NCBI RefSeq assembly: GCF_040436345.1 | Contig: NC_133224.1 | Span: 9,044,741-9,108,740 of the forward strand | Length of the DNA: 64,000 nucleotides | Source: Pagrus major | Taxonomy: Eukaryota > Chordata > Actinopteri > Spariformes > Sparidae | Direction: 5' to 3' | In this document: positions 1 through 48,234 of the stretch, one piece after another | Layout: each line of letters begins with the position of its first letter | Position numbering within the stretch: position 1 is the stretch's first letter | The notes under the pieces: generated by a model | The model's database searches: none | What the model was told of the DNA's origin: nothing | Seen by the model: only the letters and a program-made list of their open reading frames with translations | Translations under genes and position numbers: made by a program

Positions 1-36725
<36,725 letters not shown>

Positions 36726-37101
36726 ACTACACACACACACACACACACACACACGCACGCTAACACTCTCTCACACACACACTGAACCCATCTGCTGCAA
36801 AGATATCTTCACCTTCTCTCCGAGAAGTTTTCTAACACTTTACTCAGTGACTGGTACTCCCTGAAAAAAACCACAACTGCTCGCACGTACAGCACACTCA
36901 CACACCTATGCACGTACTCTCCACGGACACACACTCGCGCGCACACACACGCACACACACACTCCTGCACTACACACAGTCCATACTGTCTCATAACTTC
37001 TTGTGACCTTTTCTCGTCTGCCTCAAACCATTATACTCCTCATAAGCGGCCTCCTCATGCAGGCCTCCTCCTCCTCCTCCTCTTGGGATGCTTCTAACCT
37101 C

Positions 37102-37105
<4 letters not shown>

Positions 37106-37176
<71 letters not shown>
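37106..37176. repeat. CA microsatellite in the chd3 3' UTR
   Basis: About 35 uninterrupted CA units; the longest CA array in the window. Confidence 0.9.
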
Positions 37177-37177
<1 letters not shown>

Positions 37178-38746
37178 CGCTCAACCCACCTCAACCCTAG
37201 AAAACCTTTAGATCTCTCAATAGGCCATGTAACCCTCTTCCTCCTCCTCTTCCTCCTCGCCTGGTCTTTAAAGTCTCGACAGGAAGCTGCATGTGAAAAT
37301 CATTTCTACCGCCGCACTCCATCCCCTGAAGCATGCTCTAATCACAATAATGCTGTCTCGTGGAAAGGAATGAAGAAAAAAAATGGTGTCAAGCTGTGCC
37401 TACAGTGGTTTTAATACTGTTTCTAATTCTCCCAGAGAGGCTGAACCTCTTGATTTCTCAATCCGAGCAGCTCCAAGCACAGCTCCAGATTTGTTCACCT
37501 TTGCTTTTCCTTTTTTTTTTTTTTCCTCTTTTTTCAAATGGTACATGTTCAGATAAAAACAAGCAGCAAGGTATGATAGGATAATTATATTCAGGACTCG
37601 TTCGACCACATTAAATATCCCCATCCTGCTTCCTTGGGTCTAGTTTATGTACAGAGCTTTGAGGTATTTTGGGGGTTTGTTCCAGAAAAGGCCTCGCGAC
37701 GACGCTATTTTTCAGAAAACCTCCTATGAATGTTTATAACCTTTCATAAGCAAGTCAGTGTTATTAAAACCTATCGATCACTCCCCTTGAACCTTCCCTC
37801 CCCTCCCTTCCACCTCCCCCCGTTTTTTTTTTGTTTTCTATTTCTTTCTACAAACTTCCTGTGATATACTTTGCATATTTAAACAGCTCATTCGTGTTAT
37901 CTTGTTTCTACTCTCGCGATTATGATGAGTATTGTTGTCGTCGATGTTGCTGTCGTTCTCGCCGTCGCTATTCGAGAAAGAGCTTCTACCAAAAGAGACA
38001 TTTTTTTGTAACTATGAAAAAAAACAATACAGTATGTGCGACACACGATGCACCTCTTTGCCATGTTTGTCCTATAATTGCAAACGAAGAAGTTGAGATA
38101 ACTTCAGAGGTAGATATATTACAAGAAAAACTAATTTCTTTCTTGCTTACGTTTTAGATTTGGGGCTTGCAAATGACATATGCATATATAGAAAAACGGC
38201 CATATGTAACCCTAAATGCTTCTCTGAGCAAAAAGAAAATGTATTCCATCTAGCCCCACAGTTATTATCTGGAAAATCAGAGGCTGGGAATCCATTTTAT
38301 ATATCGCTTCATTAAAAAACGCCTTAATAAACATAGCTGAACAAATGTAAAGTCATCAAATGAATTAAGAACCTGATGTCAACCTGTAAATCCTAGTCTA
38401 ATTTAAGTTAAAATTAAAAAAAGATAGCTACGGTAGAAGTTAATTTATCCCCATGAATCCCGGACATTTTGCACCAATCTTCCCAGGAAATGCTCCATTT
38501 TACAAATTATGTTTCACACAAAGATTTTGCAACCCCTGAACTAAAACGTTGTGTGTCGAAAAACAAGCACTTAGTTCTTTTTTTCCACTCTTACGTTGTC
38601 CTCTCTCCAGATTTTTTTTGTGTTGATTTCTGGGTATCTTGTGTCACTGTGTACGTAGTGGTGCCGATCAAATGATGAGTGGCAGTGAAACATGTCAATG
38701 ATGACGCATCTCCTTTTTTTTTTCTTTCTTTATTTTTTTTGTTTGT

Positions 38747-38752
38747 AATAAA
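38747..38752 (+). terminator. chd3: Poly(A) signal AATAAA of chd3
   Basis: AATAAA sits in GTTTGTAATAAAACTG. T/G-containing sequence (GGTTGTGTGGATTTTTT) lies about 25-45 bases downstream, the expected arrangement for cleavage near 38770. Confidence 0.6.
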
Positions 38753-41700
38753 ACTGAATGAAATGATAAAAAAAAAGGGTTGTGTGGATTTTTTTTTCAA
38801 GATGGCGTCTGTATTTCACACACATTGTTTTTAGTTGTGCTAGTGCTAGGAGGGTGGCAACATCACAGAAATATATCAGCAGGTTTTGGATGGATTGACT
38901 AGATGTCGAATGAGAAATGCTCGCCTGGCGTGTACGTCTAAGTCCTTGCTAAGCCCTCAGACTTCACCTTTAAATGTCTTTTCTCGACTTGAGAAAAGTT
39001 TTACAAGTATAAAACCTTCATGAATCAAAACTCCATAACTGAAACAGCGATAAATGACCTTGTTTGCAGTTCAACGGTTTTACAGACGTTTCTTCTTGTA
39101 CTTACGGGGAAAATGCTCTTTGAGCCACAGGGGCAATTTTTTGCTTCAGTACCACCAGTGGCCACTGGGAAAAGTTGGAAGCCAGTCTGAGCAGCCATGC
39201 TGCATCCAGTTGTAAAAAATGACATTCATGAAAATGTCTCAGTGATATCAAAGTGATTTTGGATGGACTGCCATGAAATCGACTTCACATACTCAAGTTC
39301 CCTTGAGTATGCTAATCGTTGATGATGTATGCGCGACATGCTTGAAAGAGACTACGAAGCCGGCTAAAGGTCAATATTTTAATGTGTCCAGTATTTGGGT
39401 TTATGATGAATAACATGGCAAACTAATGACATTCCCATCAGCCTCAGCTGTACACAGCGTTTAGTGCTAATTAGCAAATGTTAGCCTCCTAAGTCAATTT
39501 GGTACCATCAGCTGTGAGCCTTGTCTCTGTGAGCGTGTTAGCATTTAGCTCAAAGCCCAGCGTATGTGCACATGTACAGCCTCACATAGCGAGCTAAAGC
39601 TAGCATAGCATGACTGTACACAAGTCACACAGCTAACAGTTTATTTAAGTGAAACATAATTGCTTTATCATGACATCAAGACATGTATCATCACAAGACA
39701 GCAGCACAACTGAGTCATTAAGTCAGAAAAGTGACTCGCCATTTATACAGAAATAGGTTTGCTAACGTTAGCTACACCAAGTGAGGCTTAAGTAAGGAAT
39801 TACACAAAGGTTATGAATGTAGCTTTATGGTTGTGTTATTTCTTTATTTCATAAGTTACATCATCTTACTCTGAAATGATTTTTTTAAATCGTATACTAT
39901 TTTTTGAATGTAACACCCAATATAAGTTTATGGTCTCTTTTTATTGCCCTTATATTTTATGACAGCTTATCTCATGTGAAGGCAGGCTGATAGGCATGGA
40001 TGACTTAAGATAACACTGGTCCATTAATTCGTAACTAAAATGTTCTCTGTCCAATTTTTCTGCTTTACAGATTTCAAAGCAGAAAAACCTTTTATTTGTA
40101 AAGCTCAGAAAACTTCATGAGGCATTGCTCTGCTGAGAAAAGGTGTGCTCTGTTTAGCTTGGGTTGATTATTTAAGGTAAACAAAACTAAAACCTCTGAC
40201 TGAACAAACAGAGAAACAGTCGTCTCCAGAGACCACAAACTGTCGTCAATCTGCTCTGACGGCTGTGGATGCTGCGTAGAAGCACAAAGGCGTCAATGTG
40301 GGGGGGCTGCGGTGATTCAACATCTCCTCCTCACAAGTTCATCACACTCTCCCCCCCCACACACACATACACACAACTGCAACCTTGAAGAGCAGATGGC
40401 GGGTGATTCATGGTGACTGAAGGTGAGGAGTCATCCTGCTCTGTTACTCAGAGCAGATTGATGCCACGCAGTTCTCTGTTTACTGTTATCTCAGCTTTGT
40501 GATTCCTGGTGGACTCCCATTCAGCACACACTGACGGCTCATTATAGATGATGTATCGACTGTCTCGTCTGAACTGTACGTTCATTTTTACATTTATGTT
40601 TCTGGCATGCGGCACATGTTTTTATGCGGGAGATACTAGCAGGCGGTTTGAAAGTGTCGGACATTTTAACTCATTTTCTTGAAAAAATGTAATTAAATCA
40701 GTTAACAAAGCTCATAAATTCATGAATTCACCCAAATGTATGTAATATTCAGCCTTAAGATGCTATCAATTGATATTTTATATCGCGGACACAGTGTGTT
40801 TATTATTGCAACAGATGAACATTTGACTTGCAGACTCTGGAATCAAATCAAGGTTAGTGTCACATTTACTCCAATAATAACAAATATAACCATCACAGTA
40901 CATGACGTTTTGTATGTTTGTCTGGATTGATTACAGTGCTGACTAATGAATCCCCACAGATGAATAAATGGATAAGATATGTTTTACTGACCTGAGTTTA
41001 GCTTTTTTTCCTCTCTTGGCTAAACATTGATGACTTTCAGCTCTTTAAAGTCTCCAAAAATGCTTCAAATGGGACCATTTTGTCGTGAAAATTGAACTTT
41101 TCAAAACACACGAGTGACGCGGCCTGCGATGAGGGGTCACAAGTTCAACATGAATTACAGTACGACCAGTTTAAGTGTCTTGTTAGATGAGATCAGTTTA
41201 ACTGTGATGAGTTTAAGGAGGTAACTTGATCAATTTGATGAAGCTTACAGCCATTCTTTGCAGTATGTGTGCTACTGTTTCTAACTTTTAATGATGTGTT
41301 GTTCAGTACAAGGTTTATTACTATCCTCTCACTAGCTTGCGTATCATTTTATGTCATAAAAACACTCTTTAAAGGAATATTTACGCATTTTATGGCCACT
41401 TTAGGCATGTTAGCTAACAGTTGCCATTTATACATCCAGCAAAATAGCACAAAATTAACATTCATTGCTTATAGCAATATTCGTGATCACTTTTGGCTCT
41501 GTTTTGGTCTTCACCAATGCCTGAGGGAAATATTTGGCTCTTTAACTGCTAATTGCTCCGCTGCATTCACGAGCTAGTCGCTAATGCTCGTCGCTAAAAC
41601 TGCCATTAGGTGCTGGGTGTACGGTGGGTTTATAGAGAAAGTTGTGGGCTGTAAAACTAAAACAGCTTGATTAAAGTTGCTAAAATGCTCAGTAGAGACC

Positions 41701-42030
41701 ATTTGTAGGCAGCTTTGAATTCATTGTCCAACCAATCCTGTCATTTTATTATATTTACTTGACAACTTATTACTTTCTGCTCACCTTTGCCTTCGTTTTT
41801 GGAGACACACAAGTTTCTTGACTTTTTCGGGAAACAAATTTGAAAGTAAAACTCCTCAGAAACACCCAAAAAAAAGTTTATTCATCATATGATGAGTGGG
41901 CTGAGAAGAAATTGCATTGCATACATCATCATTTTACAGAGAACTTCTTCAGAAGACTTCACAAGATTTTCCGGGGTGGTAATAAACTTTGACATTTCGA
42001 AAATAGGAATTAGGGCAGGGAAGTGTGTAA

Positions 42031-42031
42031 A

Positions 42032-42088
<57 letters not shown>

Positions 42089-42210
42089 AAAATCATGCCT
42101 CGTCCCTCCACACACACACAAAGACCTTTAGCTATGTGGTTCAGGTTCAGATTCAGGAAGTGAAAATTTAGATGGCTGCTGGTGTGTGTGCAGAGGACAC
42201 TCTGGGGATT

Positions 42211-42255
<45 letters not shown>
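42031..42255. repeat. Two TG microsatellites (42031-42085, 42213-42255)
   Basis: Two long uninterrupted TG arrays about 130 bases apart in the intergenic region. Confidence 0.9.
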
Positions 42256-42257
<2 letters not shown>

Positions 42258-43212
42258 GTCTAATCGGTGCTGACGGGGAAATATGAGGTGCACGGGGTTG
42301 GTGGGAGTAGTGGTGGTGGTGGGGGATGAGTGAGACACAAAAGGGAAGAGGAAAACGATGATGAAATCAGACAGGATATAACGTCTACACGTCAAAATCT
42401 GACATTTTTCCATTTGACAACATGAATGTTTGGCTCCAATTAAAAGCACTACGTTCGCTGCAGTAAAGTGCTGAGGAGAAACCAATGTGGTTCGTCCACA
42501 AAAACTACTTATAAACAAGAGTGGGAGTGCTGAACCCACTGCTAGAAATACACACTGTTTGTACTGTAGCAGGGAATATTACAGAAAGCAGCAGCAGCAT
42601 ATGAGAGAATGGAAGGAGTTTCATTTTCTAAAAAAGAGATAAAAATAAAGAAGCGACAGTCGAATAATGTGACTGAGAAACCTTCGAGAACAAGAATCAG
42701 GAGCTTAATGTAACAATCAAAAAAACTTTCTTTGTATTATCTGCAAGGTTATCAGTATTAAACACATATCTGTATCACTGACAATATATAGGAGAGTAAC
42801 TTCCCAGATTCAGTTAAAGTTAAAAACCTTTCTATTATTTATTTTTAGCTAAGCTAACACTGTGGCTCTACATTGTCGGTCAGTCAGTTTGCCACTTTGG
42901 TCCAAGCAGAAACAATTAAAAAAATATTTGAAGGATTGACAAGAAATTTGGCACAAAATGTTCATTCCCCCCGATGACTTTGGTGGCCTCTGAACTTTTC
43001 CTAGCCTCATCATCAAAATCAAAATGTTAATATGTCCAATACTTAAAAAAGAAAATCCAACAAAACTCATGACATTCCCATCAGCTGCAGCTGTACTTTG
43101 TTTAATGCTAATTAGCTGAATGCTAACATGCTAATATAAGACTGTGATCATTGTAAACATTATACCTGCTTAACTGTCACATTGGTAACATTTTTATGAT
43201 TAATTTTATAAG

Positions 43213-43254
43213 TTAGCTAACCAGCGTTAGCTAACCAGCGTTAGCTAACCAGCG
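43213..43254. repeat. 14-bp tandem repeat, three exact copies
   Basis: The unit TTAGCTAACCAGCG is repeated three times in a row, followed by a looser array of GTTAGCAACGTTA-type motifs to about 43322. It lies inside a GTTAGC-rich dispersed repeat. Confidence 0.8.
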
Positions 43255-43889
43255 TTAGCAACGTTAATGTTTGCTAGCCTTAGCAACGTTCACGTTAGCA
43301 AGCTAGTGTTAGCAACGTTAGGGGTAACAAACTGGCACCACTTGAGGGGGCAGATGATTCAAACATGATGATTGTGGTGTGAATGTAATGGTTGGTGGTG
43401 AAATATCACATTTAGTGGCTGAATGTTATCAATAACACCTTTAGCTTGCTGACGTTAGCACACAAATGTATTACAGACCAGGATATAGTGGCCACTCAGG
43501 CTATGCTTTCACTTTTTGCTCAGTGCCCATAGAGCGCCATTATAACTGGATACCTCAAACTGCAAAGAAGCTCAATTCTGACACCTTTTTTGACTCATTG
43601 AGGTTTTATATTTGTAAAACTTTCCTCAAGCCCTGAAAAGGAATTTAAAAATGTATGACGAAATCAAAATGTAAAGTCTATGGGCAGAACGGGAACTAGC
43701 TAGCAAGGGAAACTCTGCTGTGCATATGGGCCTTCTTTGCATTTGTTATCTCGTTCTTCTTATAATTCTGTGTTAGCAGTTAGCTCAAAGTACCACTTTT
43801 CTAGGGCACAGCCTCAAAGAACTGCTAGCATAGCTGTCCGGGTGAGTAAATTTTCTGTGTTTTGGTATAGGCTTTTATTAAGACTTTTT

Positions 43890-44216
43890 TTAAAGGTGCA
43901 ATGTGTATGAATTTTAGTTAAAACATTAAAAATTTCAGAATGTTATGACATCTGTGTGTTGTGTTGCAGAAATGTCTGCTGAAGTTAGCATGCTAACCAG
44001 CTAGCCCCTGTCCAAAGCTCCTGTTCTAGCTATGCTAACACCAACACTTTCCCTGGTCCCCAAGCTCCCAGTCTGGACTGCTGCACAGCTAACTGAGCTA
44101 ACTTCCTAGCAGCTAAAGTTAGCAGCAGTTAGCGGTTACTCTGGTGATAGGCTGCCCCCTGTTTGTTATAAGTATGAATTCAACAGGTGGCCAATTCTTA
44201 CATATTGCACCTTTTA
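43890..44216. mobile_element. MITE-like element, family 1 copy 3
   Basis: It starts TTAAAGGTGCAATGTGTATG and ends CATATTGCACCTTTTAA, inverted at the termini. The interior GAAGTTAGCATGCTAACC and GCTGCCCCCTGTTTGT segments are shared with 14430-14802. Confidence 0.65.
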
Positions 44217-44985
44217 ATGCTCGTCTTGATATTATACTAGTATTCAAACTTTTATTATCTATTAATCACAGAATCAGAAAATCGAAGACAATGTTCCTTT
44301 TTCAGTACAAAATCTGTGTAACATTTAATTTCAGCTTTTACTTACACTATATCTTTGGACATGAGGGCCTCTCCAATACTATTTAATGACTGACTCTTCA
44401 TGGCAAATTAATAATTATCTAATGATTTACAAGACGACTTGGAAGTGACGGTAACTGCGCCATCAAACAGATAACAATAAGAGATGCAAAGCTGTATTTA
44501 AAGCTTTGGTTACTGTAACTTGCAACTACTTTTCAAAAGTAAAGCCAATACTGTACATACGGATACGATCATAAACCATGAAAAAAAACACACAATCAAC
44601 TTTGACCTTAGAAAAGAGCACGAATTCACATCCATGTTTTTTAAAAATGTTCTCCTTTCTTTGCCAGCTGCTGACTTGATATGCACATATCAAAAAAAAG
44701 GGGGGAAAAAAGTGTGACGTATCTACAAAGTATTTAAAGAAAAGGCAATAATTCACACACACATTGCATTGTAAAGATCATAAAATCAGTATAAACAAGA
44801 AATGTTTGATTCATTAGATTTCACAAACACACACTGTATAAAATATCATTGACAACTCATGTAGGCCGTTAATAGTGTCGAGATCTTGCAGACGTGCTCT
44901 CAGCTTCTTGAGGCACCGGTGATATAAAAGTGGAAGGTGCATGCACAGCTTTACTGTCAGTCTTAAAAAGAGAGTGTAAGCACAA

Positions 44986-44991
44986 TTTATT
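44986..44991 (-). terminator. tnfsf12: Candidate poly(A) signal of tnfsf12
   Basis: The plus-strand TTTATT is AATAAA on the minus strand, about 350 bases after the tnfsf12 stop. It is the nearest canonical signal I found. Confidence 0.5.
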
Positions 44992-45339
44992 ACACGATAC
45001 GAAGGCTAAGAGGAACATCCAAGAACTTTTTATATGAAGCCCTTTATCTACACAGCAGCTTCCATCACATCTGTGCTCTCGGCAGACGTTCATCGAGCCA
45101 TTTCGTCCACTTTGGGTCTTGGTTTTAATCCAAAAGTCTGTGTTTCTGCGTTCCAAAACAGCACCGCTGTCCAGAGGAAAAATTCCACAACAACTTCCAC
45201 AAATGTCAGGTTTGTCTTTCAAATTAACTTCTTCAGGAAGCGGCTGTGGCACGATGTGATACCCACGACTGCTTATGACTGTTTTACCATGTAGAAAAAA
45301 GAAATGCCATCCATACAAAAACAAGTGAGATTCCAAGCT

Positions 45340-47479
45340 TCAGTTGACTTTAAAGATGCTGAAGATGTGAGGTGAGGCTGACGGGTTGCCCACAGCGTGG
45401 AGTTTGAAGGACGAGCCTGTGATGGTCTGCAGCTCCGTGCCTTTGTCCAGTCGGAGGAGGCCGGACACCTGGCAGGGCTTCAGGAAGTGGAAAGGGTGCG
45501 GCCCGGCGGAGGGGGTCGTCCCGTAACCCTCTATGCACTGCAGCTTCTGAGGCCTCGGGCCGCTAGTCACCACGTCCAGCTTCACATACTGAGACTGCTG
45601 CTCATTGAACAACACCTGAGGAGACACAGAGGCTGATCTCATTAAGGGAGGTTAGCAGAGACACGAGGAGTATTCACATGAAAGCTACCCAGACTGCCTC
45701 AGGACCTCCAATGTCCCGCTGTTCTTTCTTTTTTTTTGGTTTGCCTAGATTTTCTCCAGACCTCTGTCAGCTTGACAAGACCAAAGTCTGGCTACATGAG
45801 ATTAGCCGAAACCTGATATCGACCTCTCTAAAAAACATGATACATACCAGTACAGTATGACTGATGTTTGTGCAAATGGAAGCTGTTTTTGATATATCTA
45901 CAGCTCAAAGAAAACTTGAAAATGAGGCCAACGACTCTGTTGACTCACTCTAGTTGCAAATATGAAGCTAAGGTTTCTTAACCACTTCATCTCAGGAAGT
46001 AAGGAAACCAAATTTAAGAACAAAGAAAATAAAATTGAATATTTTTCACCAAATTTAAACCTTATGACACTTTGAAAAGACACTTCAGAGACGTTTATTT
46101 GACTTGTTTGAGTGAGTGTTGGAACTGATAACTGAGGAAACTGAGGAATATAAAAGTCCATGTTTTTGTCCATGTGACAGAATGCTCTCAAGCTGTCTTG
46201 TTTTCAACAAAATCATTTTTAAAAAGGAACTGTCTGATCAAGAATCAAGAAAAAATGGGATCTTATTCTTATTTTTCCATAATCTGTGCCAAAGACCCAT
46301 TTTAGTCAAATCCAGTCCTGGTTAGAAATACTGAACAACTTCTTTTTTCTAAAAAAGGTCACTTTTAAAATGGACACAGGACTGACTGCACCGTCATCAC
46401 TCTGGTTATAGGAGGGAAAAATTGAATAGCTTGTTTGTATTTCTTTAAACCAATCATAATCGTCTTGGGGCGGGGCTAAACTGAGGATGCACCAACGGCG
46501 CCCCTGCAAAATAGTGTCAGTTGGAACTTATTTTGCACGTGGGGAGGCGTCCCCTGCCAATAAAATGGCTAAATCCCTGCAAAAGGAAAGGTAACACCCG
46601 CTAGCTTGTTCAGGTTCATACTATTAGCAATAGGGCTGACGGTCATCGGCTAACGAGCCGTGTACCATCCTAACCAATGACCACGATAAAGTAGAGTGCA
46701 GAGGGTGTTTCTTTTCTGTAGGTCGCTGTGAGTGTGTTTCTCTCAACCGTGCTGTTATTATTTCTTAGCTTAGCTTCCTCAGTTGAGCTAACCGGCTAAA
46801 TTAGTTTCGAGCTTCCGAGGCTCAACACAGATAAGTGGACGTGTGGTGCAAAGAAGACGACCATTTTAAACCGGCCACAGGAATGTGTGTCGGCGGTGAC
46901 GGGAGACAGCCGGAGGTTGCTGTCCGAGCGACGGAGGAAAACAGCGGTGACCACGAACGACAATGTTGTCGTCCGTCGAGCGATGTTTCACTGTGGACCT
47001 CGTCACATGCCAATTCGGTAGACGTCGCCCCACCCTGATTAGCGACCGAGCTAATGGAATATGTGGCTCTTTAGCTCACTGTGCTAACTTTGTCTGTTAG
47101 CTGGTTTGGTGCCGAGCAGGAAGTGTACATTAGGTTTATTTAGCTTCTTCTGTCTTCTGAAAACAGCTTCATGTCACTTCTGGAAACTAATGAGAGCTGT
47201 TGATGATGACAATGAGAGATGCTAATGTTAGCAAAGAAGTCCTTTAATAGTACATGTATTCATTTTGATTAAAAAAATACTGACGAGTTAAGCATCAGAG
47301 TAGCGATGAGACACTACTGTTGATAAACTACAACCTCCAGCACACACTCACCTGGCAGAACAGGAAGTAGACGCCCGCTTTCTCCACGGTGAAGGTGCCT
47401 TGCTCCTTGTTGTACCTCACCGCTTTACTCATATTCAGCGTCCTCTCCTCCCAACCCTTTATCACACCGCCCTCTCCCA
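45340..47479 (-). CDS. tnfsf12: tnfsf12 exons 5 (47352-47479) and 6 (45340-45615): TNF homology domain core
   Basis: Exon 5 runs from VGEGGVIKGWEE to VYFLFCQ. Exon 6 runs from VLFNEQQSQYVKLDVV through LQCIEGYG, KPCQVSGLLRL and GTELQTITG to FKVN and TGA (45340-45342). They carry most of the jelly-roll strands that build the receptor-binding trimer. The exon 5 acceptor is preceded directly by a TG microsatellite rather than a normal pyrimidine tract. The intron 45616-47351 contains repeat-like GCTAAC-rich sequence at about 46480-47100. Confidence 0.93.
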
Positions 47480-48196
47480 CTGACACACACACACACACAC
47501 ACAAACACATCCAAGATGAATCGTCTCGTGGACAAAAGATTCGCAGATTATCCTCCATCCTTCATTTTTATGACTCTTACCTTGCTGAGAGGACACTTTG
47601 GTTACTGGTGGAAAGTAAAAAGAGACATTGGGAGAGAGAGAGAAAAGGGAAAGTCAATTAAGATTTTATGGGTGCAATCGTATAGGGGTATAAGATTGAA
47701 ACCACTTCAGCAGATGCTACACGAGACTGCTATAAGCGATCTGCCAAGCCACTTACTCTCAAAATGAGACGCCGCTTTCTTTCCATTTCCATTCCTCCCT
47801 CGCACCGTCCCCCCTTTTTCGGAAAAGGCAAGGAGAGACAGAATATGAGTTTGAATGGCAGAGAAAAACATGCCTGTGGTTTTTTTGATAAAACAATCAT
47901 TACCATCTGTATCTGTCTAATAACACAGTGTGTTAATTTGCAGCCCATTTAGAGTCAACCTGGCTCGTTTTAACGCAGTTAGCAGATGGGCCGAGGATTT
48001 CCTTTCACGTGCTTCAATATATTTCCTCAAACTGTTATTTTCAGGCAGAAGCGTGTGCCGCGTTTTTTTTCTCTTTTTTTCTTTCTTTTTTCTTTCCTGT
48101 GGGGGCTAATCTTAGTGCCAGCTGGTCGCAGTCATCTAGAAAATACAGAATACGGAGAAAGAAGAGGAGAGAGATGGAGTGAAGGAGGATGGAGAG

Positions 48197-48234
<38 letters not shown>

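Larger units (their letters stand above)
36726..38770 (+). other. chd3: chd3 canonical 3' UTR
   Basis: About 2 kb runs from the TAG to just past the AATAAA at 38747. It contains CA microsatellites at about 36728-36765 and 37106-37176, several short CA runs, pyrimidine tracts near 37500-37530 and 37820-37850, and no long open frame with recognisable similarity. The end is set only by the poly(A) signal. Confidence 0.65.
38771..45339. repeat. Intergenic region between convergent chd3 and tnfsf12, mostly repeats
   Basis: The last ~350 bases are the tnfsf12 3' UTR. Otherwise I see two copies of a dispersed repeat (about 39240-39640 and 42880-43200) sharing ATGACATTCCCATCAGC and AGCTGTAC...GCTAATTAGC. 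There is a repeat near 41370-41660, TG microsatellites at about 42031-42085 and 42213-42255, a 14-bp tandem repeat at 43213-43254 and a family 1 MITE at 43890-44216. No gene is recognisable. Confidence 0.5.

Noticed and set aside
36728..37200. Regular short repeats considered as a CRISPR or coding array
   Set aside because: They are CA dinucleotide microsatellites in a vertebrate 3' UTR; the TH/HT-rich open frames are artefacts.
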